A stretch of DNA of 64,000 nucleotides from contig JASJPK010000013.1 of the NCBI GenBank assembly GCA_031426735.1, positions 1 to 64,000 on the forward strand, written 5' to 3'. The notes under the pieces were generated by a model. That model made no database searches, was not told the origin of the DNA, and saw nothing but the letters and a program-made list of their open reading frames with translations. Each line of letters opens with the position of its first letter. Positions within the stretch are counted from its first letter, which is position 1. This document shows, piece by piece, positions 25,480 through 34,121 of this stretch. The translations under genes were made by a program, and so were the position numbers. The DNA comes from PFJX01 sp031426735 (GTDB taxonomy: Bacteria > Pseudomonadota > Gammaproteobacteria > Burkholderiales > Thiobacillaceae).

Positions 25480-26081
25480 GGCTGGCAGAGGGCCTCGACC
25501 TGGGTCTGCAATTCGCGCAGTTTGCCGTGGAAGAAGTGGCCGGCACCGGCGATCTCGATCAGCCGGATGGCGTGCTCGTTGGCGTAGGCGTGCGCGGCCT
25601 GGAGCGGAATCACTTCATCGTCGCTGCCGTGGATGATGCTGCAGGGGATGTTGGTCGCTTCGAAGGAATACATCGAAACCGCCGGACCGACCATGATCAG
25701 GCGTTGTGCGTGCAGTTCCTGCGCGACGCGGTGCTGAACGTAAGCGCCAAAGGAAAAGCCCATCAACGTCCACGGCAAGGGGCCGTAGTGGGCGGTGATG
25801 GCTCGGCTCAGCGCCAGCAGGTCCTCGGTTTCGCCGATGCCGTGGTCAAATTCGCCGGCACTTTCGCCAACGCCGCGAAAGTTGGGGCGCACCGCCACCA
25901 GTCCGCATGCCACCGCCGCGCGCGCCAGCGTCCACGCCACCTTGTTGTCGAGGCTGCCGCCTTTCAACGGATGCGGATGCGCGATCAGGGCGAGACCCGT
26001 AGCTTGCCCCGACGGTTCTTCGATCACCGTCTCGATGGCGCCGACCGGGCCTTTGATGCGCAGTTTGTGCTGTTTGGACAC
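25476..26081 (-). CDS. Alpha/beta hydrolase of the COG2945 type
   Basis: A 201-residue small alpha/beta-hydrolase starting at GTG 26081. The oxyanion region is ALIAHPHPLKGG and the nucleophile elbow is GFSFGAYV; the likely acid and base are in HGSDDEVIPL and AGHFFHG. Substrates are unknown. It overlaps the ABC ATPase by 4 bp, in a minus-strand operon of housekeeping genes. Confidence 0.85.
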   Translation of the reverse strand: MSKQHKLRIKGPVGAIETVIEEPSGQATGLALIAHPHPLKGGSLDNKVAWTLARAAVACGLVAVRPNFRGVGESAGEFDHGIGETEDLLALSRAITAHYGPLPWTLMGFSFGAYVQHRVAQELHAQRLIMVGPAVSMYSFEATNIPCSIIHGSDDEVIPLQAAHAYANEHAIRLIEIAGAGHFFHGKLRELQTQVEALCQP

Positions 26082-26085
26082 AAGT

Positions 26086-26397
26086 TCAGATCTTCAACCG
26101 TTCCACGACTTTGCCGTCGCGCAGATGCGATTCGACGATCTCGTCGATATCCGCGGTGTCGACGTAGGTGTACCAGACCGCATCCGGATAAACGACGCAG
26201 ACCGGACCTTCGGCGCAGCGATCCATGCAGCCGGCGCGGTTGACCCGGCAGTTGCCTTCCTTGCCGTGCAGGCCGAGTTTCTTCGCCTTCTTCTTGGCGT
26301 GTTCGAACATCGCCTCGGCATCGTGATCGGCGCAGCAGGCGGCGCCGTCCTCGCGCTGGTTGAGACAGAAAAACAGGTGGTGCTTGTAATGGCTCAT
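26086..26397 (-). CDS. Thioredoxin-like [2Fe-2S] ferredoxin
   Basis: A 103-residue protein of the (2Fe-2S) ferredoxin thioredoxin-fold family. Family-typical cysteines are FFCLNQ, GNCRVNRAGCMDRCAEGP, and the stretch VVYPDAVWYTYV is diagnostic. It probably carries electrons to an unknown partner. It lies 4 bp from the hydrolase gene and 12 bp from the MazG-like gene. Confidence 0.88.
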   Translation of the reverse strand: MSHYKHHLFFCLNQREDGAACCADHDAEAMFEHAKKKAKKLGLHGKEGNCRVNRAGCMDRCAEGPVCVVYPDAVWYTYVDTADIDEIVESHLRDGKVVERLKI

Positions 26398-26409
26398 GGT
26401 GGCTCGGTT

Positions 26410-26763
26410 TTACAGTTCGTCGGATTTCGCGCAAGACCCCTTGGCTTTTTCGACCGGGTATTTCGCGGCATTGATCGCCAGTTTGTCCTCGGCGGCTTTC
26501 AGCAAGTCCACCTCCAGACAGTTGGCCAGGCTGACCAGATAGATCAGCACATCGGCCATTTCCTGGCGCACCGCTTCCTTTTTCGGCGCGGGCAGATTCA
26601 GGCTCTGTTCCGGCGTCAGCCACTGGAACGGTTCGAGCAGTTCCGCCGCTTCGACGATCAGCGCGGCGGTCAGGTTCTTCGGCGTGTGATACAGATGCCA
26701 ATCCCGCGCGTGGCCGAATTCGCGCACGGCAGAGGCAAGTTGTTCGAGGCTGGCGATGGTCAT
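26410..26763 (-). CDS. MazG-like nucleotide pyrophosphohydrolase (dCTPase type)
   Basis: A 117-residue all-alpha NTP-PPase with the metal-binding pattern EAAELLE (~residues 38-44) and EMADVLIYL (~67-75), plus the KY...K end. It resembles the DCTPP1/RS21-C6 group that hydrolyses non-canonical dCTP. Next to the NUDIX gene it forms a nucleotide-pool cleaning pair. Confidence 0.87.
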   Translation of the reverse strand: MTIASLEQLASAVREFGHARDWHLYHTPKNLTAALIVEAAELLEPFQWLTPEQSLNLPAPKKEAVRQEMADVLIYLVSLANCLEVDLLKAAEDKLAINAAKYPVEKAKGSCAKSDEL

Positions 26764-26772
26764 GGCTGAATC

Positions 26773-27330
26773 TTACTTCGCATCCAGCGACGTGCCGAAC
26801 CGCTCGAACCAGAGCAAGCCCATCACCGTTTTCGCCTCGTTGATCCGCCCATCGCCGACCATCGCCAGCGCCTCGGCGAACGGCACGCGCAGGATTTCGA
26901 GGAACTCGTCGTCGTCCATGTTTTCGCCGCTGAATTCCAGGCCCTCGGCCAGGAAATAGACCAGGCGTTCGTCGGAGTAGCCGATGCACGGGTAGAAGGT
27001 GGGCAGTTCGCGCCATGCGCGCGCCAGGTAGCCGGTTTCTTCCTGCAGTTCGCGTTGCGCGCAGGCCAGTTCGCTTTCATCCGGGTCGAATTTGCCGGCG
27101 GGCAGTTCCAGGAAATCGCGATGCAGCGGGTAGCGGTGCTGGCGTTCGAGCAGGATGTCGCCATTGTCGAAGATCGGCAGGATCACGGCGGCGCCGGGAT
27201 GGACGATGAATTCGCGGCTGGATTCGGCTCCATTCGGAAGGCGCACTCGGTCCTTTTTGACGTGCAGCAATCGACCGCGGTATTCGTCGCGGGAGTCGAG
27301 GGTGTGTTCGGTGAGGTCGAGCGGGGTCAT
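26773..27330 (-). CDS. NUDIX hydrolase, probable ADP-ribose pyrophosphatase
   Basis: A 185-residue NUDIX protein. The Nudix box is seen as GKFDPDESELACAQRELQEE followed by TGY. The N-terminal beta domain (RGRLLHVKKDRVRLPNGAESSREFIVHPGA) fits NudF-type ADP-ribose pyrophosphatases that act as dimers. It is the first gene of the six-gene minus operon running to 23814. Confidence 0.88.
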   Translation of the reverse strand: MTPLDLTEHTLDSRDEYRGRLLHVKKDRVRLPNGAESSREFIVHPGAAVILPIFDNGDILLERQHRYPLHRDFLELPAGKFDPDESELACAQRELQEETGYLARAWRELPTFYPCIGYSDERLVYFLAEGLEFSGENMDDDEFLEILRVPFAEALAMVGDGRINEAKTVMGLLWFERFGTSLDAK

Positions 27331-27448
27331 GGTTGTTTGCGGTCACTCAGGATGCTGACGGCGCGAGTATAGTTGCCCGGCTGCTTTGGCCGGCGTCCGC
27401 CTTGCGTGGGCCAGGGCGCTGTCGATCCTCTAGACCCAGGAGACCGTA

Positions 27449-28813
27449 ATGCCGCAAACCAAGATTTTGCTCGACGAAGCCGACATCCCGACGCATTGGT
27501 ACAACGTCGTGGCGGATATGCCCAACAAGCCCGCACCGCCGCTCGGGCCGGATGGCAAACCGATCGGCCCGGAAGCGCTGGCGCCGATATTCCCGATGGC
27601 GCTGATCGAGCAGGAAGTCTCGGCCGAACGCTGGCTGCCGATTCCCGAACCGGTGCGCGAGGCCTATCGCCTGTACCGGCCGTCGCCGATGTTCCGGGCG
27701 CATCGTCTGGAGGCGGCGTTGGGTACGCCGGCGAAGATTTATTACAAGTACGAGGGCGTGTCGCCGGCCGGTTCGCACAAGGTCAACACCTCCATCGCAC
27801 AGGCCTATTACAACGCGCAGGCCGGTATCAAACGTTTGGCGACCGAGACCGGCGCCGGTCAGTGGGGCTGTTCGCTGGCGCTGGCCGGGCAAATGTTCGG
27901 CATCGACGTGCGCGTCTACATGGTGAAGATTTCCTACGACCAGAAGCCGTATCGCCGCTCGATGATGCAGACCTGGGGCGCCGAAGTGTTCGCCAGCCCG
28001 TCGCCGCATAGCGTGACCGGCCGCAAGATTCTGGTAGCCGATCCGGAATCGCAAGGCAGCCTCGGCATCGCCATCTCGGAAGCGGTGGAAGAAGCCGCCA
28101 GCCGGCCGGACACCAATTACGCGCTGGGCTCGGTGCTGAACCACGTCTGCCATCACCAGACCATCATCGGCCTGGAAGCCAAGAAGCAGTTCGACAAGAT
28201 CGGCGCCTACCCGGACATGGTGTTCGCCTGTTGCGGCGGCGGTTCCAACTTTGCCGGCAGCGCCTTTCCGTTCCTGGCCGACAAGGCGGCGGGCGATCCG
28301 CGCGCGAAGAATCTGCGTCTGGTTGCGGCCGAGCCGACCTCCTGCCCGACGCTGACGCGCGGCCACTACGCCTACGATTTCGGCGATGCGGTCGGTCTGA
28401 CGCCGTTGATGCTGATGTACACGCTCGGCCACGACTTCATGCCGCCCGGCATCCACGCCGGCGGCCTGCGTTACCACGGCGATTCACCGCTGGTATCGCA
28501 GCTCTATCACGAGAAGATGATCGAAGCGGTGGCGGTGCCCCAGGTGGCGACGTTCGAAGCCGGCGTCACTTTCGCGCGCGCGGAAGGCATCATCCCGGCG
28601 CCGGAATCGTGCCACGCCATTCGCGCCTGCATCGACGAGGCGCTGCGCTGCAAGGCAAGCGGCGAACCGAAGACGCTGTTCTTCAACCTGTCCGGCCATG
28701 GCCATTTCGACATGTCTTCGTACGACCGCTATTTCTCCGGCCAACTGGAAGATTTCGCCTATCCGGAGCACGAGATTGAAGCCGCGCTGGAACGCTTGCC
28801 GAAGGTGGGCTGA
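27449..28813 (+). CDS. TrpB2-type tryptophan synthase beta-like PLP enzyme
   Basis: A 454-residue fold-type II PLP enzyme. The PLP lysine is in GVSPAGSHKVNTS, with ETGAGQWGCSLA and the phosphate-binding CCGGGSNFAG. The length and N terminus (TKILLDEADIPTHWYN) fit the TrpB2/TrpB-like group, which differs from the TrpAB partner subunit. No trpA is nearby. It may condense indole or another nucleophile with serine or O-phosphoserine; that is inference from the family. Confidence 0.9.
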   Translation: MPQTKILLDEADIPTHWYNVVADMPNKPAPPLGPDGKPIGPEALAPIFPMALIEQEVSAERWLPIPEPVREAYRLYRPSPMFRAHRLEAALGTPAKIYYKYEGVSPAGSHKVNTSIAQAYYNAQAGIKRLATETGAGQWGCSLALAGQMFGIDVRVYMVKISYDQKPYRRSMMQTWGAEVFASPSPHSVTGRKILVADPESQGSLGIAISEAVEEAASRPDTNYALGSVLNHVCHHQTIIGLEAKKQFDKIGAYPDMVFACCGGGSNFAGSAFPFLADKAAGDPRAKNLRLVAAEPTSCPTLTRGHYAYDFGDAVGLTPLMLMYTLGHDFMPPGIHAGGLRYHGDSPLVSQLYHEKMIEAVAVPQVATFEAGVTFARAEGIIPAPESCHAIRACIDEALRCKASGEPKTLFFNLSGHGHFDMSSYDRYFSGQLEDFAYPEHEIEAALERLPKVG

Positions 28814-28857
28814 AGCGTTTGGCGAATTCGGATTAAGGTTTCTTCATTCCGGCGCAT

Positions 28858-28930
28858 GTAGGATGGGCCAAGCGTAGCGGGCCCATCGTTCGCCGTGAAT
28901 GATGGGCCCGCTGCGCTTGGCCCATCCTAC
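28858..28930. repeat. GTAGGATGGGCCAAGCG palindrome
   Basis: Arms GTAGGATGGGCCAAGCG (28858) and CGCTTGGCCCATCCTAC (to 28930), with an inner GGGCCCATC/GATGGGCCC pair. It lies downstream of the TrpB2 gene and ahead of the rpmG terminator. Confidence 0.8.
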
Positions 28931-28967
28931 GATCTGATCTGTAGCCGAGCCATCCAACGCAGCCAAT

Positions 28968-28994
28968 AAAAAACCCCGCCGAAGCGGGGTTTTT
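28968..28994. terminator. Bidirectional Rho-independent terminator
   Basis: A-run, CCCCGC stem, CGAA loop, GCGGGG, T-run. It can stop rpmG transcription from the minus strand and TrpB2 from the plus strand. Confidence 0.9.
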
Positions 28995-29010
28995 GCGGAG
29001 CCAGGCCGAA

Positions 29011-29178
29011 TTACTTCAGCTTGGTTTCCTTGTAAGCCACATGCTTGCGGGCGACGGGATCGAACTTGCTGATCTCCATCTTGCCGGGCATGGTCTTCTT
29101 GTTCTTGGTCGTGGTGTAGAAATGGCCGGTGCCCGCAGTGGACTCCAGCTTGATTTTTTCGCGTCCGCCTTTAGCCAT
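29011..29178 (-). CDS. rpmG: 50S ribosomal protein L33
   Basis: A 55-residue basic protein starting MAKGGREKIKLESTAGTGHF and ending VAYKETKLK, a clear L33. It is cysteine-free, i.e. the zinc-independent form. It follows rpmB by 12 bp and is followed by a strong terminator. Confidence 0.95.
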   Translation of the reverse strand: MAKGGREKIKLESTAGTGHFYTTTKNKKTMPGKMEISKFDPVARKHVAYKETKLK

Positions 29179-29190
29179 GATGCGCTCCTA

Positions 29191-29424
29191 TTACAGTACG
29201 CCGCTGGCGCGCAGATCGGCCAGGACGGAGTCGATACCATTCTTGTCGATCAGACGCAGGCCGGCATTGGAAAGACGCAGACGTACCCAACGATTCTCGC
29301 TTTCCACCCAGAAGCGGCGGTATTGGAGGTTGGGCAGAAAACGACGTTTTGTTCTGTTGTTGGCGTGGGACACATTGTTCCCCACCATCGGCTTCTTGCC
29401 GGTGACCTGACATACACGTGCCAT
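29191..29424 (-). CDS. rpmB: 50S ribosomal protein L28
   Basis: A 77-residue L28 (MARVCQVTGKKPMVGNNVSH, NRWVRLRLSNAGLRLIDK). It forms the rpmB-rpmG operon. Upstream on the same strand is the 3' remnant of radC, so the original order was radC-rpmB-rpmG. Confidence 0.95.
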   Translation of the reverse strand: MARVCQVTGKKPMVGNNVSHANNRTKRRFLPNLQYRRFWVESENRWVRLRLSNAGLRLIDKNGIDSVLADLRASGVL

Positions 29425-29491
29425 GAGCGATTACCTCTTAAAATGGCTGAATCGGAAAGCCGACGTTTATATCACAGCGGCATTGCATCGG

Positions 29492-29728
29492 TCAAAGCCA
29501 ACCGCGTTCGGCGAACGATAAACCGTCTCTGCCGGCGACGATGAAATGGTCGAGCACTTTCACGTCGACTAGGCCCAGCGCGGCTTTCAATTGGTCGGTG
29601 AGCCAGCGGTCGGCCTGGCTGGGCTCGGCGACGCCGGACGGGTGGTTGTGCGCCAGGATGACTGAAATACACGTAAGCAATTGTTTATTAAGTGTATTAA
29701 ATATATCAGCGATGGGCGATACCCGCAT
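29492..29728 (-). pseudogene. radC: 3' fragment of host radC fused to element sequence
   Basis: The chromosomal C-terminal part of RadC (VILAHNHPSGVAEPSQADRW to the end LSFAERGWL) carries the JAMM metal motif HNHPSG...D. It is cut off from the rest of the gene by the element: upstream of about 29662 the frame runs into element DNA, where an ATG at 29728 could start a 78-residue hybrid. The 5' part of the same gene lies at 52301-52831, 22.7 kb away. The hybrid has no clear ribosome site. Confidence 0.88.
29646..29662. repeat. Attachment-site core, left copy
   Basis: TTGTGCGCCAGGATGAC, identical to 52311-52327. It encodes part of the JAMM motif region of radC (VILAHN on the minus strand) and marks the left boundary of the element. 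Confidence 0.88.
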
Positions 29729-29738
29729 AGATACCCGC
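29719..29738. promoter_or_regulatory. Paired ATACCCGC motifs near the left end
   Basis: ATACCCGC occurs at 29719-29726 and 29731-29738. Similar ATACCC motifs cluster near the right end at 52148-52199. They are candidate arm-type integrase or excisionase sites. Confidence 0.4.
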
Positions 29739-29920
29739 TATTTTTTATGTGGCGCTTTTTCATGCTCGCCAAGGCCGCCGCATGTCTCCTTGATCAAGGA
29801 ATCATGTTGATCGACCATTCTTTCGAAGTCATTTGAGGCTTGTTTTCGCCTTGTTAGTTCTGGGTATATGGGTTGGTATGGGGAATCCCCCATGAGGCCT
29901 CTTGATGGCTCTGATAGCCT

Positions 29921-30394
29921 CTAAGGTGTGTAAAGGTGCTCTGTGATTAGATGCCATCCATCCTTGTACTGCTCATAGTCAAGTATGTTTCTGATTTTGA
30001 CTTTCCCCCACTTGTCACTTGTGTTCTGTGCATCCCTCACTACTGCCACTGGGAAAACGTAGAAGTCGGGGGCACGAATTTCCGTCTTGCCTTCCTTTGC
30101 AGTTTTTCCAAAACGATAGCCCCTGTTAAGGGCTACATGGACAACAAACTCGCAGTCGAAATTTTTGATCAGAAAGCTGCGGTCATAGTTTGTTGCCCAG
30201 CGACTTTTTACTTGGATTCGGGCTGATCTTGAGTTGTCTGGGTTGACTGCCACCAAGTCATATCCGGGAAACTGCTTCACTTCACAGTCCAACTGCGACT
30301 CATCAAAAAGCGGATGCGCTCGTGCTGAACCATAGGCCGTACCGACGTGGAAATGGAAGCGTTCACCGCCGCCTCGATGGCGCTTGCTTACCAT
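29921..30394 (-). CDS. PD-(D/E)XK-like nuclease fragment, possibly truncated
   Basis: A 157-residue protein with the pattern GYDLVAVNPDNSRSARIQVKSRW (Asp ... Q-x-K), typical of a restriction-like PD-(D/E)XK core with Gln replacing Glu. Aromatic residues follow (DFYVFPVAVV). The N terminus MVSKRHRGGGERFHFHVG begins abruptly and upstream DNA carries remnants on the other strand, so the gene may have lost its 5' end. It is the first gene inside the left boundary. Confidence 0.5.
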   Translation of the reverse strand: MVSKRHRGGGERFHFHVGTAYGSARAHPLFDESQLDCEVKQFPGYDLVAVNPDNSRSARIQVKSRWATNYDRSFLIKNFDCEFVVHVALNRGYRFGKTAKEGKTEIRAPDFYVFPVAVVRDAQNTSDKWGKVKIRNILDYEQYKDGWHLITEHLYTP

Positions 30395-30668
30395 CTATGA
30401 CATGGGCGAGGTTACCGACCATACCAAGCAGCTAAAGGCCATGGCGAAGTTCTTCGGATACTTTGGGGGCGGTCAGCACGGACATATACAACACGTTCAT
30501 ATGCTGGCAGGTAGTCTCGACGCTCAATATGGTGGTTGAGGAGTCTGGCATCATTTCTGCTGTGCAATTTCCCGACCAATGATCGAAACAGCCTCTTGCC
30601 GAAACAATGCGGTCTTAGAACGCTTTGTCGTTTAAAAGCATGATGCGGGGACGACGACCATTCGCTAT
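30395..30668. other. Gap with a possible gene remnant on the plus strand
   Basis: No complete gene. From about 30402 to 30539 the plus strand reads IYDMGEVTDHTKQLKAMAKF and onward to a stop, without a start codon. It may be the 3' end of a lost gene. I recognise nothing else. Confidence 0.3.
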
Positions 30669-31934
30669 GTGCCTAAACTATCTGTCTACTCGCCTGATCT
30701 GAAAAAGCGAAACGTGAAATCCTCAACCAAACCACCCTTCGCTCGCAAGCAGAGCATCCTCGCTAAACCGCCGAAGAGAGATACGGTGGCGCTGATCAGC
30801 GAAATGTTATCCCGCAGGCTTGAATACATAGATGAGGCGGCGGTAATGCGCCTTTTGAGTGGATATTCCCCTGTCAATCCGAGAATGTTCGCTCACCTTC
30901 TTGATACTGTATTGCGGGGGATCAACTATGAAGGGTTGGTCTATTGGTCAAGCAAGGGGAGTTACCCAAGCGATCCTCCTCAAATATCTGAACGGCTTAA
31001 AGGTATTCCTGACAAACTGCTCGCGCACAATGTGAGTCGCGGGGGCCTTTATCCTTGGGACATGTACGACGATTTGGACTTTGATATTGTTCATTCTGCA
31101 CACAAAGATGCGGGGCTTGTGCAAACTGAAATTAAGGCTTACTTCCACCACACCCAGTTTTCTCGCCCCAAACACCAGCGGCGGATTGTTTTGCACATTC
31201 GCGCACACAAATTCAACGGAACCGAGTGGAGTATTTCAATTCCGTTGCAGATGCTGATGAAGGGATGGCCGAAGATAGAGAATGAACATATCGGATATTC
31301 CCATTCCATTTCGCTGACGGATTCTGTTACGGGTGAAATGGATCAATATTTTTATATAGGGGTGTCGAAGCGAAACTGGCTGGCTCGCATGGCAGAGCAT
31401 TTTCGTGAGATTCAAACCGGTTCTAATAAGACATTCCATCGTGCTTGGCGCGAATACATTGGCCGACGCGATGTGTTGCTTGGGTCTGAATTGATTATTG
31501 GTAATCACACCTTTGAGCAGATCATGGATTGGGAGGAGGAGCAGGTAGATAAATACATGTCGCTCGGCAAATCTCTCAACATGATCCCCGGAGGATTCAA
31601 AGGGATAAAGTTCCTGCATGAGCACAAGTTGCTCGGTTCGACGCTCAACGTCACACTTGAAGATCGTGAGCGAGCGACAACCGAATACCAGCGCCTCAAT
31701 CCTCGTATCGGTGTTCCGAATCTGCTCATTAGCGAACTTTGGAAGAACGAGGAATACGCGCAGAAGGTCATTTGCGGTGTCGAAGGAAGGCTGTCCGTAG
31801 AGCAGGTTCGGGAAATACGCCGCTTGAATACGCTGGGGATGCCCATTGAGAAGGTCGCATTGATGGTCAGAGCCTTGAATGAGCGGCAGGTCGAACGTGT
31901 TTTGTCAGGCGATACCTACTCACGTATTCATTAG
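30669..31934 (+). CDS. GIY-YIG-like nuclease protein of unknown role
   Basis: A 421-residue protein from a GTG start. The middle part (~residues 220-300) reads YFYIGVSKRNWLARMAEHF and then FHRAWREY, the Y-x-G ... R ... H pattern of GIY-YIG nucleases, with a late acidic stretch DWEEEQVDKY. The N-terminal ~200 residues are unlike any family I know. Residues 370-415 look like a helix-turn-helix (LSVEQVREIRRLNTLGMPIEKVAL). It could be an element-borne homing-type or defence nuclease. It stands alone, with no operon partner. Confidence 0.6.
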   Translation: MPKLSVYSPDLKKRNVKSSTKPPFARKQSILAKPPKRDTVALISEMLSRRLEYIDEAAVMRLLSGYSPVNPRMFAHLLDTVLRGINYEGLVYWSSKGSYPSDPPQISERLKGIPDKLLAHNVSRGGLYPWDMYDDLDFDIVHSAHKDAGLVQTEIKAYFHHTQFSRPKHQRRIVLHIRAHKFNGTEWSISIPLQMLMKGWPKIENEHIGYSHSISLTDSVTGEMDQYFYIGVSKRNWLARMAEHFREIQTGSNKTFHRAWREYIGRRDVLLGSELIIGNHTFEQIMDWEEEQVDKYMSLGKSLNMIPGGFKGIKFLHEHKLLGSTLNVTLEDRERATTEYQRLNPRIGVPNLLISELWKNEEYAQKVICGVEGRLSVEQVREIRRLNTLGMPIEKVALMVRALNERQVERVLSGDTYSRIH

Positions 31935-32100
31935 CATGGCGCTCCTTGGCATTCGCAAAAAACCTGCCACTTCCCCGGGCTATAAGTTGGGGTAGACAGA
32001 AAGCCCGCTACGAGCCCATGCCGATATTCAGCCTTGCTGAAATGCCTGCCGTGTTCCTGATGGTCATCCTCCCTTCATCATAATTTTATCGGACAGTAGC
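31935..32100. other. Gap without an identified gene
   Basis: 166 bp between the GIY-YIG-like gene and a frameshifted small gene. I see no gene or strong structure. Confidence 0.4.
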
Positions 32101-32369
32101 ATGGCCGACTTCAAACGCTAGCTGACAGCCTCATCGAACAATGCAGCAAGGACGATCTTGCTGAAGTAGCCAAGCTGCTAGCCCTCAACCTGGCCCACTA
32201 CCAAGGCAAATATGGCGCGCTTCCGCTTGATGAAACGCCGGCCATGCTCAATGTCATCACGCCGAATGAAGAGCAGGCCATGCTGTTAGGTTCTGGGATG
32301 GAGATTCTGGTTGGGGTGCTGGGCATGATTCGATTTGGGCAACTGAACGATCCAGAGCCGATCCACTGA
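32101..32369 (+). pseudogene. Small gene broken by a frameshift
   Basis: ATG 32101 starts MADFKR then hits TAG at 32119. In the next frame the sequence continues without interruption as LADSLIEQCSKDDLAEVAKL, LALNLAHYQGKYG and on to a stop at 32367. This helical, Leu-rich 90-residue reading with one shift near 32110-32120 resembles a small island-borne hypothetical protein. A sequencing error would look the same. Confidence 0.45.
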
Positions 32370-32576
32370 CATGCAAGATGGGGAAGTATTGTTCTTTGGT
32401 ATTCCCAGCATTTGTTCAGGCTGACAGGTTTCGCACTTTTTTCAGTGACATTCTGCGGTTCAGCGCCATCAATGACCGCTGTATAGCCATTACGAGACAC
32501 TGGCCAACTTCTCATGGCGGCTTGAAATGGTCACAGCCGTCATTCACCGAATCCCGAAAGCTGTCGTTTGTGAACG
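32370..32576. other. Gap without an identified gene
   Basis: About 200 bp that hold short open frames on both strands but nothing that resembles a known protein; they appear to be random. Confidence 0.4.
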
Positions 32577-33245
32577 TCAGGGGCCCGCTTCCTCATCTCC
32601 GGCGAGGCTATTGTTATGAGGATTTAGGGCCGGGCAGCAGTCGGCAAATTGCTGCTGAATCTTGGAAATACGCCCTTGATGTTTGGTATCACCAGACAAG
32701 ATCACTAACATCATTCCCGTCATGACTTGGAGGCCATTCGATGACATCACTGCTTGTGCGAGCAATTCAATGGGGTAGCCTTTGCCATGTCTCGTAACTG
32801 CGTGAATGCCGCCGTGGATATAAGAACTCAATGGCTTCCAAGAATATTCTTTGAACTCATTCAATGGTCCAAGTGCTTGAGCAGGGGCTTTACCCTCAAG
32901 CTCAACCAGTAGCTCACCCAGAAGAGGGATTCTGTCAGCCCACTTGGCGTTGTCAGCATTTAAATTGCTTTGTAGCTTTGAAATGGAATTCTCTGAAGCT
33001 GCGTAGAGTGCCCAAATGGCCTTAACAAGTGCTTCGTACTGCATTCGAAGTACACCGAGTGATGATGTGAAATTTCCTGTCGTTACTAGAATACGCACAC
33101 TCTCGGAGTGTTCAAATGAAACCCCGCAAAGGGTGCGACTCGATGTTATTCGCGGTGAGTTGTCGTATGGGGACAAATCCAGGAGCGCAGACAGTTCGGT
33201 AGCCAATTTATCCGATTGATGAAGCAAATCTGCGATGCTAGTCAC
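32577..33245 (-). CDS. DUF6988-like protein coupled to an HNH gene
   Basis: A 222-residue, mostly helical protein starting at GTG 33245. The start shares a base with the stop of the upstream HNH gene (TAGTG), so it is translationally coupled. The segments CGVSFEHSESVRILV, LRMQYEALVKAIWALYAAS and SYIHGGIHAVTRHGKGYPI match a family of element-borne hypothetical proteins I know as DUF6988. The conserved EHSES, RxxYE and HGGIH suggest an active or binding site, but no function is known. Confidence 0.65.
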   Translation of the reverse strand: MTSIADLLHQSDKLATELSALLDLSPYDNSPRITSSRTLCGVSFEHSESVRILVTTGNFTSSLGVLRMQYEALVKAIWALYAASENSISKLQSNLNADNAKWADRIPLLGELLVELEGKAPAQALGPLNEFKEYSWKPLSSYIHGGIHAVTRHGKGYPIELLAQAVMSSNGLQVMTGMMLVILSGDTKHQGRISKIQQQFADCCPALNPHNNSLAGDEEAGP

Positions 33246-33922
33246 TATGCGCCCAGTTTTGAAACAAGTTCTTCGATGCTTAGCACGGTCTCACCACGAT
33301 GGAGCATTGCGTGACAGTTCGGGCAGACGGGTCGTAGGTCAGTGACTGGGTCAAGCTCGTAGGCACCATCTGTCAGTGCGAGAGGTTTGAGGTGGTGGAC
33401 ATGAATGAAATCTTTTCCAATTTCACCGTAGCGGGACTGGAAATTGAAACCGCATACCACGCAGTTGATCCCATGATGCTTCAAGCAAGCTTTGCGTGCC
33501 TTCGGGTCGCGTTCGTAGGCGTTCACCCGTACTTGCTTCTTAGCGCCTTCGACGTACTTTTTGCCGGGTTCGAGTTCGTCGGGAAACAACCTCTGCCGAG
33601 TGGCGATGTGGGCGGCTATGGTCTTGCCGTATTCACCAAGGCGCTCCTGGGCAGTGGCAAGCTCGGCTGCACTGAAAAGACTACGAAACTTCGGCTGTAA
33701 GACGATTGCTTCGACAGTTAGCTCTGGCCGGTCGGCTTCAAGAAGCGCATCAAGGCCCTTGCGCTGGCCTTCGTTTCGGGGAAGGAGCATTCGTTTCGCG
33801 GTGGCCAAGCCGCCGTTTCGTTTCACGGCTTGAAGAAAGCGCCGGCCCCAGTAGCCAACCTCTTTTCCTGCGACGTGGTAGCCCTCAATGAAGGCAGTGG
33901 TAAGTTCTTCTTCGAGGCTCAT
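33245..33922 (-). CDS. HNH endonuclease
   Basis: A 225-residue protein with a C-terminal HNH domain: CVVCGFNF, DFIHVHHLKPLA, DLRPVCPNCHAMLHRGE. Two CxxC pairs likely hold a structural zinc. The N-terminal ~120 residues are helical and may recognise the target. It sits in a two-gene unit with the DUF6988-like gene. It is a restriction- or defence-type nuclease candidate; no methyltransferase is near. Confidence 0.85.
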   Translation of the reverse strand: MSLEEELTTAFIEGYHVAGKEVGYWGRRFLQAVKRNGGLATAKRMLLPRNEGQRKGLDALLEADRPELTVEAIVLQPKFRSLFSAAELATAQERLGEYGKTIAAHIATRQRLFPDELEPGKKYVEGAKKQVRVNAYERDPKARKACLKHHGINCVVCGFNFQSRYGEIGKDFIHVHHLKPLALTDGAYELDPVTDLRPVCPNCHAMLHRGETVLSIEELVSKLGA

Positions 33923-34121
33923 AGCAGCGGGTTATTCAGTTGGCTAACGCCCCTGCTAACTGGGGATAGATGCTTGAGTGGATAAACTACTCACTGTGTT
34001 GCACATGTTGTGTGAAGCTGTTCATCGGTGCTCGCGAACCCTGAGTAGGGAACAAGTGCTGAAGCACCTGTCCCCGACAGCACCTCGCCCCCGCTTGTGG
34101 GGTCCAGGGAGTTGCTCTTCT

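Noticed and set aside
32378..32725. 115-residue plus-strand frame
   Set aside because: Overlaps the 3' end of the better supported DUF6988-like gene and resembles nothing.
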